Notes under the pieces: generated by a model
The model's input: the letters and a program-made list of their open reading frames with translations, nothing else
Databases searched by the model: none
What the model was told of the DNA's origin: nothing
Source of the DNA: Pyrinomonadaceae bacterium
Lineage (GTDB): Bacteria > Acidobacteriota > Blastocatellia > Pyrinomonadales > Pyrinomonadaceae
DNA length: 34,282 bases
Direction: 5' to 3'
Assembly: GCA_013816505.1 (NCBI GenBank)
Contig: JACDEG010000005.1
Location: 1-34,282, forward strand
In this document: piece by piece, positions 15,784 through 25,020 of the stretch
How the letters are laid out: the number at the start of each line of letters is the position of its first letter
How positions within the stretch are numbered: position 1 is the stretch's first letter
Position numbers and translations under genes: made by a program

Positions 15784-16323
15784 TTACGTCTGGATTAAAC
15801 CGAAGTTGCCATCTTTGCGTTTGTAGAGAACGCTGACGCGGGTCGTGTCGGCGTCGCGGAAGACGAGGAACTGGGCGGCCTCTGCGGTAAGTTGAAGGGC
15901 AGCCTCCTCTGCCGTCATTGGCTTAACCTCATAACTGCTCGCCGAGATGATCCGCCCGGCGCTCGGCGCGACTTCGACGGCGCGCCCGTCGCCGTCCGCC
16001 GGCGTCAACGACGAGAGTGGCTTGCCGCCCTGACTGCGGTCGATGATCTTCTCCTTCAACTTGACCGCCTGCTTTTCGATCTTTGCAATTGTGCGCGACA
16101 GCGCCTGGTACATGTCGGCGTTGGTATCGGTGGCAGTCAGCGTGTGCTCGCGCCAGTGGACGAGTACCTCGGCCATATGCCGGTTCTTGTTGACCTCGAT
16201 GATGACATGCGCTCTCGCGGTCGAGTCGTGGAAGATGTGGTCGATCTTGACGAAATGGTCTTCGACGTGAGAGCGCAGGGCGGGCGTCACGTCGATGTGA
16301 CGGCCCGTGTATTCAAACTTCAT
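15784..16323 (-). CDS. hpf: Long-form ribosome hibernation promoting factor
   Basis: This encodes 179 residues from the ATG at 16323, which has a strong AAGGAGGAG site; the longer frame has none. The N-terminal S30AE domain is at about 1-105 (FEYTGRHIDVTPALRSHVE, ARAHVIIEVNKNRHMAEV), followed by a linker and the short C-terminal dimerisation domain at about 120-179 (SSYEVKPMTAEEAALQL, FLVFRDADT, VLYKRKDGNFGLI). Long HPF pairs 70S ribosomes into inactive 100S dimers in stationary phase. It lies directly downstream of rpoN, as in many bacteria. Confidence 0.96.
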   Translation of the reverse strand: MKFEYTGRHIDVTPALRSHVEDHFVKIDHIFHDSTARAHVIIEVNKNRHMAEVLVHWREHTLTATDTNADMYQALSRTIAKIEKQAVKLKEKIIDRSQGGKPLSSLTPADGDGRAVEVAPSAGRIISASSYEVKPMTAEEAALQLTAEAAQFLVFRDADTTRVSVLYKRKDGNFGLIQT

Positions 16324-16467
16324 CTGTCTCCTCCTTCGATTGGCGTCGTCGGCGCCCGTCGTGACGGCGACATAGGGGCCAAGCCGGTGGCACACCTTCC
16401 CCGACCGCACCGACCCACTGATGCTGTTGACGGTAAACTTCAGCGCCGGCGCGCGAGAGAGACCTCG

Positions 16468-18057
16468 CTAAACCACGGCGCGTCGTTCGCGAGAGCCTGG
16501 AATCTGCATCTGGTCGCGATATTTAGCGACCGTCCGGCGCGACAACCGAACTCCGTCTTTGGCTAAAATCTTAACCACCTGATCGTCGGTGATCGGATTG
16601 TGCGAGTCCTCTTCCTCAATCAACTTTTTGATCTTCAATTTTATGATGCGCGTCGAGACCTCTTCGCCGTCGTCGTTCATCATGCCTTCGGTGAAGAAGC
16701 GACGCAGCTCAATCACGCCCTGCGGCGTGTGAGTGTACTTGCGGTTGACGACGCGCGAGATGGTCGAAAGGTGCATCCCCGTATCCTCGGCGACATCCTT
16801 TAACATCATCGGTCTGATGAACTGCACGCCCTTGTCGAGGAACTCGCGCTGACGCCGCACGATGCACTCGACAACACGGTAGATCGTCTGGCGGCGGTGC
16901 TCGATGTTGCGCAGCAGATCGACGGCGGAGCGCATTTTATCTTTGATGAAGTCGCGCGTCTCTTTGCTCGTGTCGGCGCGGCCGAGCATCTGCTGGTAGC
17001 TATGGCTGACTCTCAGCCGCGGGCTGCCGTCATCCGCGAAGTAGATCACGTAATCGTCATCAATCTTTTCGATGAATACTTCGGGCGCAATCAGGATCGG
17101 CTCTTCCGACGAGTAGCGGCGGCCTGGGTACGGGTCAAGCGTGCGGATGCGATCCAACTCGGCGACTACCTCTTCGACACTGTGCCCGATCAGTTTAGCG
17201 AGGTTCGGCAGTTTGTGCTGCTGCATTTCGGCGAGCGGATGATCGCTAATCAGGCGGGCGGCGAGGGTGTCCAACTCACCGCGAACTTCCAATTGCACCA
17301 GCAGACATTCGCGCGGGTCGCGCGCGCCGCACCCCACCGGGTCGAGCCGCATCACCGACTGACGCGCTTCTTCGACCTCCTCGATGGTCCAACCGCCGAA
17401 CGCCGCAATCTCTTCGTTCGTCGCATTCAGGCGACCGTTCCCATCAAGGTTGCCGACTACCGCCTCGGCCACATCGAGCACCTTGTCGCTGACGTGGGTC
17501 ATGTGGAGTTGCCACGTCAGATGCTCGGAGAGCGATGGCGGGCGCGTCAAAAACTGCTCGAAGGTCGGGGCGTCCTCTTTGTACTCAAACTCCTGCGTCT
17601 TGTAGCCGGGGTCTAAGTACTCCTGAAATTCACGCCCAAAGTCGATCTCTTCAAATGCGTCGTGCGGCTCTTCGGTGCGCTCGGAGTCGTCTTCGCCGCC
17701 CTCTGAAGGTTGAACCGAGTCGGTGTCGCTCGCGTCGGTGCCGGCGGCGATCAACTCTCCTGTCGGTAACTCGCCGGAGCCGTTCCCCGAAGCGCCATTA
17801 AGTTCCGGCGCGAGACCTTCGAACACGGTCGGCTCGGCTTCGTTCGTACCACTGGCTAGCTGATCGAGAATTTTTTCTTCCAACTCAAGCTTCTCGGTCT
17901 GCCCTTCGACCTCTTCGAGCACTGGATTTTCCAGAAGCTGTTGCTGAATCAGATCGCTCAATTCGATGGTTGTCATCTGCAACATCTCGATGCGCTGCCG
18001 CAACTGCGGCGTCAACACGAGACGCTGTGAAAGGCTGGTGGTGAGCTTAACGGACAT
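16468..18057 (-). CDS. rpoN: RNA polymerase sigma-54 factor
   Basis: This encodes 529 residues. Region I is at about 1-50 ([26 protein letters not shown] in pieces, Gln/Leu-rich activator-contact part). A strongly acidic region II lies at about 50-130, then the core-binding and HTH domains ([16 protein letters not shown]). The RpoN box [10 protein letters not shown] sits near the C-terminus and reads the -24 element. It directs RNA polymerase to promoters opened only by AAA+ activators, such as the two at 1-615 and 1403-3673. GAAGG precedes the ATG. Confidence 0.98.
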   Translation of the reverse strand: MSVKLTTSLSQRLVLTPQLRQRIEMLQMTTIELSDLIQQQLLENPVLEEVEGQTEKLELEEKILDQLASGTNEAEPTVFEGLAPELNGASGNGSGELPTGELIAAGTDASDTDSVQPSEGGEDDSERTEEPHDAFEEIDFGREFQEYLDPGYKTQEFEYKEDAPTFEQFLTRPPSLSEHLTWQLHMTHVSDKVLDVAEAVVGNLDGNGRLNATNEEIAAFGGWTIEEVEEARQSVMRLDPVGCGARDPRECLLVQLEVRGELDTLAARLISDHPLAEMQQHKLPNLAKLIGHSVEEVVAELDRIRTLDPYPGRRYSSEEPILIAPEVFIEKIDDDYVIYFADDGSPRLRVSHSYQQMLGRADTSKETRDFIKDKMRSAVDLLRNIEHRRQTIYRVVECIVRRQREFLDKGVQFIRPMMLKDVAEDTGMHLSTISRVVNRKYTHTPQGVIELRRFFTEGMMNDDGEEVSTRIIKLKIKKLIEEEDSHNPITDDQVVKILAKDGVRLSRRTVAKYRDQMQIPGSRERRAVV

Positions 18058-18135
18058 ACCTTCGTTCTAATAAATGTTGCTGTCGTCTGACGGGAAGTTT
18101 CGTCGGTATTGTACACCAAGAACGGCGCGGTCGAG

Positions 18136-18141
18136 ATTATA
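18136..18141 (-). promoter_or_regulatory. -10 element of a likely rpoN promoter
   Basis: TATAAT on the minus strand in the 129-bp gap between lptB and rpoN, about 80 bases before the ATG. The -35 match (TGCGCA at 17 bases) is poor. This would let rpoN and downstream genes be read apart from the lpt genes. Confidence 0.5.
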
Positions 18142-18186
18142 ACCGATTTTAGTTGGGGTGCGCAGCGACGATTCTTCGAGTGAAAT

Positions 18187-18990
18187 TCAAAGGCGGAATT
18201 TTTCGCCGAGGTAGAGGCGGCGCACTTCCTGGTCTTCGGTCAACGCGACGGGCGCGCCGCTGCGGAAGATGCGCCCTTCGGCCATGATGTAAGCGCGGTC
18301 GGTGACGCCGAGCGTTTCGCGCACGTTATGATCCGTGATCAGAATGCCGATGCCGCGCCCGCGCAGGTAAAGAATCATCTGCTGAATGTCTTCGACGGCC
18401 TTCGGGTCGATCCCGGCAAACGGCTCGTCGAGCAGGATGTACTGCGGGTCGGTCGCGAGGGCGCGCGCAATCTCTGTGCGACGACGCTCCCCGCCCGACA
18501 GCGCGTCGCCGCGCGTGTTGCGGACGTGCGCGACGCCGAACTCCTCCAGCAACTCTTCGAGCCGCGTCAGGCGCTGCCGGCGGCGCAATCCCATTGTCTC
18601 CAGCACGGCGAGGACGTTCTGCGCAACCGTCATCCGTCGGAACACGGAAGGCTCTTGCGGCAGGTAGCCGACGCCGAGCCGTGCGCGCAGGTACATCGGC
18701 AGCTTCGTGATGTCGCGCCCGCCGAGCATGACGCGCCCGCCTTCGGGACGTTCGAGGCCGATTATCATGTAGAAGGTCGTCGTCTTGCCCGCACCGTTGG
18801 CGCCGAGCAACCCGACCACCTCGCCCTGCTCGACGTGCAGGCTGACGCCGTTGACGACGCGCCGCTTGCCATAGCTCTTCACCAGATCAAACCCGGCCAG
18901 CGCCGTCGGCGAGGGAGTTTCTTGAGCGCCCGCCCGCCGCTCCTCCGCCACGTCTCCAACCGCCACTTCGATCATTTCTTCCGTCTGCAT
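18187..18990 (-). CDS. lptB: LPS export ABC transporter ATP-binding protein
   Basis: This encodes 267 residues: Walker A GANGAGKT (63-70), Q-loop [13 protein letters not shown], signature LSGGE (164-168), Walker B ILLDEP, and TDHNVRETL with the switch His. The [10 protein letters not shown] and DHNVRETL segments are typical of LptB. It powers lipopolysaccharide extraction from the inner membrane with LptFG, which are not in the window. The first 30 residues are a polar extension. It follows the LptC/LptA-like gene after a 243-bp gap full of repeats. Confidence 0.96.
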   Translation of the reverse strand: MQTEEMIEVAVGDVAEERRAGAQETPSPTALAGFDLVKSYGKRRVVNGVSLHVEQGEVVGLLGANGAGKTTTFYMIIGLERPEGGRVMLGGRDITKLPMYLRARLGVGYLPQEPSVFRRMTVAQNVLAVLETMGLRRRQRLTRLEELLEEFGVAHVRNTRGDALSGGERRRTEIARALATDPQYILLDEPFAGIDPKAVEDIQQMILYLRGRGIGILITDHNVRETLGVTDRAYIMAEGRIFRSGAPVALTEDQEVRRLYLGEKFRL

Positions 18991-19020
18991 CTCTACATCG
19001 AAAATTACAACATTGATACA

Positions 19021-19095
19021 GTTTAGAGGCGGGCTATGCCCGCCGAAGGTAAGTTAAAATTCAACGTCAACGGCGGGCATAGCCCGCCTCTAAAC
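19021..19095. repeat. REPIN-like perfect inverted repeat, two 25-bp arms each with an internal palindrome
   Basis: The left arm at 19021-19045 and the right arm at 19071-19095 are exact reverse complements, separated by 25 bases. Each arm contains GGCGGGCTATGCCCGCC (or its complement), itself a small hairpin. It is not a heptamer array. A pair of palindromic units in inverted orientation is the shape of a REPIN; a folded transcript would be a very stable hairpin between lptC/A and lptB. Confidence 0.92.
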
Positions 19096-19151
19096 GGAGC
19101 GTAATAATTGTAGTGTGCCAATCTTCTGTGTTCCGATTTAGAATTTAGACT

Positions 19152-19251
19152 GCTGAGTACTGAGTAAAGGCAAAGGGTGCTTTTTGACTCAGTATTCAGC
19201 ACTCAGCACTTAATACTCAGTCTTAGGTTTTGATTACTGTTTTCTGATTTT
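19152..19251. repeat. Heptamer arrays, inverted ACTCAGY arms, running into the LptC/A stop codon
   Basis: GCTGAGTACTGAGT (19152-19165) pairs with ACTCAGTATTCAGC (19187-19200), 13 of 14 bases, loop 21. The right arm continues as ACTCAGC-type units to 19220. Then TGATTAC, TGTTTTC, TGATTTT (19231-19251) run over the stop of the lptC/A gene at 19234. Confidence 0.85.
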
Positions 19252-21564
19252 GTGTGTCGAGCGCACGCGCCCGGTGTTCTGCCCGCCGTCGCCGCCGTCG
19301 GAGACGACGCGGTTCTCGCGCAGATAGACCGTTAGGCGGCGACTTTCGGAGCTACCCTGCGCCGCGTCTTCGACATGCGCGGGCGAGCCGGTCAGGACCA
19401 TCGTTTCATCAGCCGCCGTGTACTGCGCCCAATCGCCGGTGCCGCGCTTGCCCGGCTGCGTCAGCACGACGTTGCGTTGCGCGATTGTCCGCTCGACCTC
19501 GTACACATCCTTCATCAAGTACACATCGGCCACCTCGCCGGTGATGCGCTCCGTCCCCTGCTTGATGTCGACCGCGCCTTCATAGCGCAGGTGGCGTTCG
19601 TCGTCGGAGTAGAACATGCGCGTCGAAGTCGCGAAGACGGGGACGACGATGCGATTGCCCTGTGCGTCTTTGCGCCGCGCTTGATAGAGTGCGCTCTCGA
19701 CGTTGCCTTCCGATTCTAGCCGCTTCGTTTCGCCGCGCAGCGTAATCCGCTCGCCCTTGACGAAGTTGTCATCCTGCCACGCGCGGGCGTCGCCGGTGTA
19801 GATGCCGATCTGCGCTTCATGCCGGAATTCCGCCGCTGCGGAGGCGATGAAGACGGGACTCTTCACTTTCGCGAACGGCGTCGCACCGCCGGTCTGTTCC
19901 TGACTGTAATAAGTGGTCGCGACGCCGCCCCGCCCGTACGATATTTGCTTTCGCGTGTCAGTGTCGATTTCCGCCGCTTTCATTCGCGCGCGCGAATCCC
20001 ACACGACCGGCTCGCCACCGCGCATCCGCGCCATCGCGTCCGCCGCCGTGTAAGAGACGTGAGCGGCCTGGCCGTTGCGGTCACGCTCATTGAACTTTGC
20101 GTCGCCCTGCGCGTCGAGCCGCTCGGCATCCTGCGTCTCGCGGGCGAAGGCAGCCGTGATTTTCTGCGCGGTCAACGTTCGCGCGGCGCGTTTTTCAGAA
20201 GGCTGCGCCGGTTCGATGACGGCCTTTGCGCCACCCGTCGCGGTGAAGACGCGCGCCAGATTGTCGGCCTCGTAAAACTCACAGTCAAAGCGCGGCGCGT
20301 GCAGCGTCTGGCGGTCGACCTGCGGCGTGCTCTGCACCGGCTCGATCAGGAGTTCGGCGTGACCGACAGCCTCAGCCCGTTCAAGGTCGCGCCCCGTCGT
20401 CCGCCACAACAGTTTAATGTCGTCAGCGGTGAGCCGTTTGTTTGCCGCCTTCGGGTCAGAGGCGCGCGAGCGCGGCGCCGCCAGCATGACGACCGGACGC
20501 GCCCCGGCGCGCATCTCCTTCAGCGCGCTCCGCTCGCTCTGCGCCGCGAAATCGACTTCCAGCCCGCCGCCCGTCGTCAGTTGCACCTCCGCATCGGCGC
20601 TCAGTGTGCGCGCGCGCACGTCGCGCGTCGCGGCGGCGCGCTGTAGTTGCTGATTGGCATCGAAGAAGAAATCCATGTCGACGGCGTGGACTTCGGCGGC
20701 GCGCCCCTCGGCCATCGAGCGTAGATAAGAGTTGCCGCGCGCCGTGATCTGCCGCAGGCGCTTCTGCTCGGTGAGCATCCCGGAGAGCACGTCGCCGCTC
20801 ATGATGTCGTGCTCCTGCTCGGCGGTCGCGCCCCCGGAAAAGATCAGCGAGCGCGCGGCCTGGTCGAAATCAGCGCGCCCCGATTTGATGGTCACAGGTC
20901 GGTCGCGCGGGTCGAGTCGCGCCCCCGCGAATTGCCCCGCGCCGCCCGGCTCGACGGTGATTTCCACACCGCCATTCAATCTTAACTTCTTGCTTTTCGC
21001 ATCGACCGTCGCTGCGTCGGCGCGCCCGCGAACGTTCTCCCGCTCAAAGGTCAGCGGCGTTTTGATAGTCGCGACTTCGCTGCGCACGCCATAGTCGAGC
21101 GCCTCGGTTTTGACGATTAAATGGTCGTGAGTCTCGATGTTCACGTCGCCAGTGAAAGTGATTTGCGAGTCCTCTGATTCAGAGATGTTCGTCGCGATGG
21201 TACGCTCAGCGCTGATCTTGTTCGGGCGGTCGCCCGTCTCCGGGTAGACTTCGAGATAGACGTCCTCAAGCTCGTGATGGCCGTCGGAGAAGGTCACATC
21301 GCGCGCCGCACGCAACAGTAGCGTCACGCGGTCACCCTTCGTCACGCGCCGCTCATATCCTTCGACGATTCCGACCACCGTGCTCGAAAGTTGAGCCTCT
21401 TTCTGAATCAAACGAAACGGACGATTGCCGCGCAGACGATAATACGACCAGCCGGCGAAGACTATGCCCACGACGAGCAGCGCCAGCGCCAGCACGCGCA
21501 TGACTCTCGGCAACCCGGCACGCAAGCCGATGGCGGTCGCTTTCCTTCGTCTTATTTCTTGCAT
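19234..21564 (-). CDS. LptC-LptA-like (OstA) LPS transport protein, large fusion
   Basis: This encodes 776 residues from the ATG at 21564. The 16 residues before it in the longer frame are translated heptamer repeat and are left out. Residues 1-45 are basic then a single membrane anchor (LALALLVVGIVFAGW), followed by an LptC-like domain (VEGYERRVTKGDRVTLLLRAARDV, FSDGHHELEDVYLEVY). Several OstA/LptA-type beta-jellyroll segments follow (FTGDVNIETHDHLIVKTEALDYG, RLNGGVEITVEP, ITGEVADVYLM). It would bridge LPS from LptB2FG across the periplasm. Fused LptC/A-like proteins of this size are much longer than E. coli LptC (191) plus LptA (185). The end lies in repeat DNA. Confidence 0.88.
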   Translation of the reverse strand: MQEIRRRKATAIGLRAGLPRVMRVLALALLVVGIVFAGWSYYRLRGNRPFRLIQKEAQLSSTVVGIVEGYERRVTKGDRVTLLLRAARDVTFSDGHHELEDVYLEVYPETGDRPNKISAERTIATNISESEDSQITFTGDVNIETHDHLIVKTEALDYGVRSEVATIKTPLTFERENVRGRADAATVDAKSKKLRLNGGVEITVEPGGAGQFAGARLDPRDRPVTIKSGRADFDQAARSLIFSGGATAEQEHDIMSGDVLSGMLTEQKRLRQITARGNSYLRSMAEGRAAEVHAVDMDFFFDANQQLQRAAATRDVRARTLSADAEVQLTTGGGLEVDFAAQSERSALKEMRAGARPVVMLAAPRSRASDPKAANKRLTADDIKLLWRTTGRDLERAEAVGHAELLIEPVQSTPQVDRQTLHAPRFDCEFYEADNLARVFTATGGAKAVIEPAQPSEKRAARTLTAQKITAAFARETQDAERLDAQGDAKFNERDRNGQAAHVSYTAADAMARMRGGEPVVWDSRARMKAAEIDTDTRKQISYGRGGVATTYYSQEQTGGATPFAKVKSPVFIASAAAEFRHEAQIGIYTGDARAWQDDNFVKGERITLRGETKRLESEGNVESALYQARRKDAQGNRIVVPVFATSTRMFYSDDERHLRYEGAVDIKQGTERITGEVADVYLMKDVYEVERTIAQRNVVLTQPGKRGTGDWAQYTAADETMVLTGSPAHVEDAAQGSSESRRLTVYLRENRVVSDGGDGGQNTGRVRSTHKIRKQ

Positions 21565-21589
21565 CTTCAAAACCAATGATGTGTGATAA

Positions 21590-21625
21590 CAGCACTCAGT
21601 ACTCAAGTACACAGCACTCAGTACT
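21590..21625. repeat. Heptamer array CAGYACT at the recJ stop / lptC/A start
   Basis: CAGCACT, CAGTACT, CAAGTAC, then one extra base and again CAGCACT and CAGTACT. The recJ stop (21618-21620) lies inside it, so the last codons of recJ come from the array. The unit is the same as at 19152-19220 and 28938-28965. Confidence 0.85.
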
Positions 21626-23369
21626 TATCATCCATCACCATCTTCAAGTCTTCGACGACCAATTGCAAATTCGTTTCGCCACGCCAGGTGTTGGTGTCGA
21701 GCGTGTAGGCAAGTTCGATGCGAGCGCCGGCGGGCGGCGTTGTCGTTGACTGTTCCGCGCCGCCCCACCAGATGGCATCGTGCGAGCGCCCGTCGTTGCC
21801 CGCGACGCGTAGCTTCAGATGTCGCTCCTTGATGATTCGCGCCTCGCCGACGACTTTGAGGCCGCGCGTCATGAAGATGGGCCGCGGCCAGCCCGCGCCA
21901 AACGGCTCTAACGCGCAGAGTCCGTCGAACAAATCGCGCGTCAGTGCAGCGGCGGGCAACTCGGCGTCGATCTTGACGGTCGGCGTAAAATCTTCGTCGC
22001 TCAGTCTGGCGGCGGCATGTTCGTTCAAGCGGCGGCGCAGTTCAGAGATATGCTCGCGGCGGATGGTGAGGCCGGCGGCGTGGGCGTGCCCGCCGAAGCT
22101 CTCGAACAAATCGGCGCAGGACGTGAGTCCATCGAGCAGATGATACACGTCGATGCTGCGCGCTGAGCCGTGGCCAAGTCCGTCCTCGTCGATTGAGATA
22201 ACGACGCACGGGCGGTGCAGGCGGTCGGCGATTCTGGAAGCGGCGAGGCCGATCACGCCCCGGTGCCAGCCTTCGCCCGCGATCACCGTCACAGACGCGT
22301 CGCCGCCATCGCCGAGTTCAAGCTCGGCCAGAGCGCGCTCGGTAATCAAGCGCTGCACGCCCTGGCGCTCGCGGTTGCGCACATCGAGATGCATCGCCAA
22401 TCGCCGCGCCTCCGCTTCGTCAGTCGCCTCGAACAATTCGACGACGGCACGTGCCGCGTCCATCCGCCCGGCGGCGTTAATGCGCGGCCCTAAGCGGAAC
22501 CCTAAATCACTGGCCCGCATCCTGCTCCCATCGCCGCAACCGGCCACCTCCATCAACGCGCGCAATCCCGGATTGGTTGCCCTCGGCAAATCGGCGAGGC
22601 CGAGCGCGACGATCACGCGGTTCTCGCCAATCAATTGCGCGACATCGGCGACAGTGCCGATGGCGACCATCTTCAAAAACCCGCTGACCAAACTCTCGCG
22701 GCGGCGCTCACGGAACAGGGCGTGCGCCAACTTGAAGGCCACCCCGACGCCCGCCAGATTCTTGTCAGGGTATGAACAGCCGTGCTGATTCGGATTCAGC
22801 ACCGCGAACGCCGGGGGCGCGCCCTTGTCGTCATCCGGCAGGTGATGATCGGTGACGATCACGTCGAGGCCGTTTGCTTGCGCCCAAGCGAGCGGCGCGT
22901 GCGCGCGGATGCCGCAGTCGACGCTGATGACCAATGTGTAGCCGTCGTTGCGCGCACCTCGCAGCACGTCTTCGCGAATCCCGTACCCTTCCGTGAAACG
23001 GTGTGGGACGTGAAAGTCGGTGTGCCCGCCGAGCAGTTGCAGCGCCCGCCGCAGCACCACCGTGCCCGTCGTGCCGTCGACGTCGTAGTCACCGTAAATC
23101 AAGATGCGCTCGCCGGCGTCGATGGCGCGCAGGATGCGCCCGACGGCCTCGCGCATGCCGAGCATCAGGTACGAGTCGTGTAGTTCATCGAACGACGGAT
23201 TGACGAGCCGGCGCGCATCATCCTCCGTTACGATCCCGCGCGCGAGCAGCAGGCCCGCGACGAACGGCGATGTGCCGAGCGTGCGCGCAAAAGAGTGTGC
23301 GCGAGTCTCGTCGTACCCGCGCACACTCCAGCGCTTTTCGGCGCCGCGCCGGCTGTTAATGACCGTCAT
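21618..23369 (-). CDS. recJ: Single-stranded-DNA-specific exonuclease
   Basis: This encodes 583 residues from the ATG at 23369, five bases after the stop of the PilZ-type gene; the longer ORF overlaps that gene. It is a DHH-family 5'-3' exonuclease for ssDNA in recombination and mismatch repair. DYDVDG at 94-99, SVDCG near 150 and TDHH at 173-176 supply the metal site. GRMDAARAVVELF and the DHHA1 part (GHGSARS, FGGHAHAAGLTI) follow. The last residues are encoded by a heptamer array. Confidence 0.96.
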   Translation of the reverse strand: MTVINSRRGAEKRWSVRGYDETRAHSFARTLGTSPFVAGLLLARGIVTEDDARRLVNPSFDELHDSYLMLGMREAVGRILRAIDAGERILIYGDYDVDGTTGTVVLRRALQLLGGHTDFHVPHRFTEGYGIREDVLRGARNDGYTLVISVDCGIRAHAPLAWAQANGLDVIVTDHHLPDDDKGAPPAFAVLNPNQHGCSYPDKNLAGVGVAFKLAHALFRERRRESLVSGFLKMVAIGTVADVAQLIGENRVIVALGLADLPRATNPGLRALMEVAGCGDGSRMRASDLGFRLGPRINAAGRMDAARAVVELFEATDEAEARRLAMHLDVRNRERQGVQRLITERALAELELGDGGDASVTVIAGEGWHRGVIGLAASRIADRLHRPCVVISIDEDGLGHGSARSIDVYHLLDGLTSCADLFESFGGHAHAAGLTIRREHISELRRRLNEHAAARLSDEDFTPTVKIDAELPAAALTRDLFDGLCALEPFGAGWPRPIFMTRGLKVVGEARIIKERHLKLRVAGNDGRSHDAIWWGGAEQSTTTPPAGARIELAYTLDTNTWRGETNLQLVVEDLKMVMDDKY

Positions 23370-23373
23370 CAAT

Positions 23374-23706
23374 CTATTCCGCGAACCACCCGTTCTGATC
23401 CAGCAGCTTGATGCCGATGCGTTGCTGATTGTCCACCTCATCGACCCACACGCCGTTCACCTCCGCGTCAAGGACGCGCCCGAACGGCGGCTTGAGAACC
23501 ACCGTCGACCCTAGCTCGACCGCCGCGTCGGTGATTAACGTAGCGCCGCCGCGACTGACGCGCACGGCATCTGCTGTGACGCTGAACTGCTCGCCGGCGC
23601 TCGTGCGCCCTTCAAGTATCAGCGAGAAGTTGACGGGAACACGCTGGTTGCTACGCGGCGTCAACGAACTTGGTCCGAGACTCTCCTGCTTTTCTTCGTC
23701 GTTCAT
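23374..23706 (-). CDS. PilZ-domain-like protein
   Basis: This encodes 110 residues. The PilZ arrangement can be seen: RSNQR (RxxxR) near residue 18, then a beta barrel with VRVSRGGATLI, where the usual D/NxSxxG is VSRGG with Arg at the D/N place, and VWVDEVDNQQRIGIKLL. Classic PilZ domains bind cyclic-di-GMP; the changed second motif leaves this doubtful here. It is immediately upstream of recJ and probably in the same transcript. Confidence 0.75.
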   Translation of the reverse strand: MNDEEKQESLGPSSLTPRSNQRVPVNFSLILEGRTSAGEQFSVTADAVRVSRGGATLITDAAVELGSTVVLKPPFGRVLDAEVNGVWVDEVDNQQRIGIKLLDQNGWFAE

Positions 23707-24102
23707 GAAAGATTTGTGCCCTCTACTTCTGCAAATGGCTAAACGGAAAAATCAGAGAATGGTACTACAGCGGCGATGATCGTGTGATTGAAGACAGAAT
23801 ACATTCACCGCTGAGTACGCCGAGAACGCCGAGCATAACCCAGATGTTGACCTGATTGATGATCCTGTCTGTCACATCGTCCGCGCCCTCCAGGCGTCAC
23901 GGGCGGTTAAATCCGGGGAAGCTATTTAATTCGTAATCCCTTAATTCGTAATTCATATTCAAAACGATTCCTGCGGCGAGGGGCGCCGTTGAAGTGTACC
24001 CGAAGCGGGGCAGTTACGGCGAGGTAGTAACAGAGTCCATGTCAACAAGAAGGAGCGTCGCGCGCTGTCGGAAAGATGATGCGGAGAGGTTCAGCACGCG
24101 CC
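23707..24102. other. Gap without a supported gene
   Basis: About 400 bases between uppP and the PilZ-type gene. No signal for an RNA or protein gene was found. It holds the heptamer stretch 23927-23961 and a CGCTGAGTACGCCGAGAACG stretch near 23810 with loosely repeated CGCCGAG. Confidence 0.6.
23927..23961. repeat. Heptamer array TAATTCG
   Basis: TAATTCG, TAATCCC, one extra T, TAATTCG, TAATTCA, then TATTCAA: five near-tandem heptamers in the gap before the PilZ-type gene. Confidence 0.75.
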
Positions 24103-25008
24103 TCAGTTGAGCGGTTGCAACCAGCCCGCCGCGAGCAGTGCGAGGAGCGCGCCGCCGACGACCAAGCGATAGCCGATGAAGATTCCAGTCGAGTGTGTGC
24201 GCAGGAAACGCAGCAGAAACCAGATCGAGGCATAGCCGACGACGCCCGCCACCACCGTGGCGATGATTAACGGCAGCGCGCTCCCGGCGGGTAGCTTGAC
24301 GACGGCCTCTTTCAGTTGCAGCAGGCCGCTCGCCGTAATCGCCGGGATCGAGAGCAGGAACGAGAAACGCGCCGCAGTCTCGCGCGTCTCGCCCGCGAAG
24401 AGTCCGCCCATGATGGTCGCGCCGGAGCGACTGGTTCCAGGTATCAGCGCCAGCACCTGCGCGAAGCCGACCGCGAGTGCGTCGCGCAAGCCGAGATGCG
24501 TCATCGTGCGCTCGCGCCGGCCAACCTTTTCGGCAACCAGCAGTAGCAACGCCATCACCACCAGCATCGTCGCGATGACCCACAGGTTTTTCGTGAACGT
24601 TCCCTCGATCTGCTTTTTGAACAACAGCCCGATGACGCTGATCGGGATTGAGCCGATGACGATGAGCCATCCCAGACGCGCTTCGTCGGACAGCAGACGG
24701 GCGGGCGCGTGGCTGCTTTCGCCGCGTGTCATCGTGCCACGTGCCATCGCGCCGTCGCGCCGTCGCAGCAGTGCCCAGTGGTCGCGCAGAAAGGCCGCCG
24801 AGATGGCCCAGATGTCGCGCGCAAAGTAAACGAAGACGGCGATCAGCGTCCCGAGTTGGATGACCGCAATCGTCGCCGTCGTCTGTTCAGCGTTCAGCGC
24901 GAGGCCGGTCAGCCGGCTGGCGAAAATCAGGTGCGCCGTCGAACTGACGGGGATGAATTCCGTGAGGCCCTGCACGATGCCGAAGATAACTGCCTGAAGA
25001 AGAGTCAT
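24103..25008 (-). CDS. uppP: Undecaprenyl-diphosphatase
   Basis: This encodes 301 residues of a polytopic membrane protein. It removes a phosphate from undecaprenyl diphosphate to recycle the lipid carrier of peptidoglycan. VQGLTEFIPVSSTAHL (about 13-28) and LIPGTSRSGATI are the two conserved loops with the catalytic Glu/Ser/Arg residues. Between the second and third membrane segments, about 25 residues rich in Arg/Gly (RRRDGAMARGTMTRGES) are inserted; the DNA there is a short 7-8 bp repeat. The gene starts 12 bases after the SDR stop. Confidence 0.96.
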   Translation of the reverse strand: MTLLQAVIFGIVQGLTEFIPVSSTAHLIFASRLTGLALNAEQTTATIAVIQLGTLIAVFVYFARDIWAISAAFLRDHWALLRRRDGAMARGTMTRGESSHAPARLLSDEARLGWLIVIGSIPISVIGLLFKKQIEGTFTKNLWVIATMLVVMALLLLVAEKVGRRERTMTHLGLRDALAVGFAQVLALIPGTSRSGATIMGGLFAGETRETAARFSFLLSIPAITASGLLQLKEAVVKLPAGSALPLIIATVVAGVVGYASIWFLLRFLRTHSTGIFIGYRLVVGGALLALLAAGWLQPLN

Positions 25009-25020
25009 GTTGAGTCAGTA

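Noticed and set aside
24014-24670. ORF of 218 residues on minus overlapping uppP
   Set aside because: Out-of-frame shadow of uppP.
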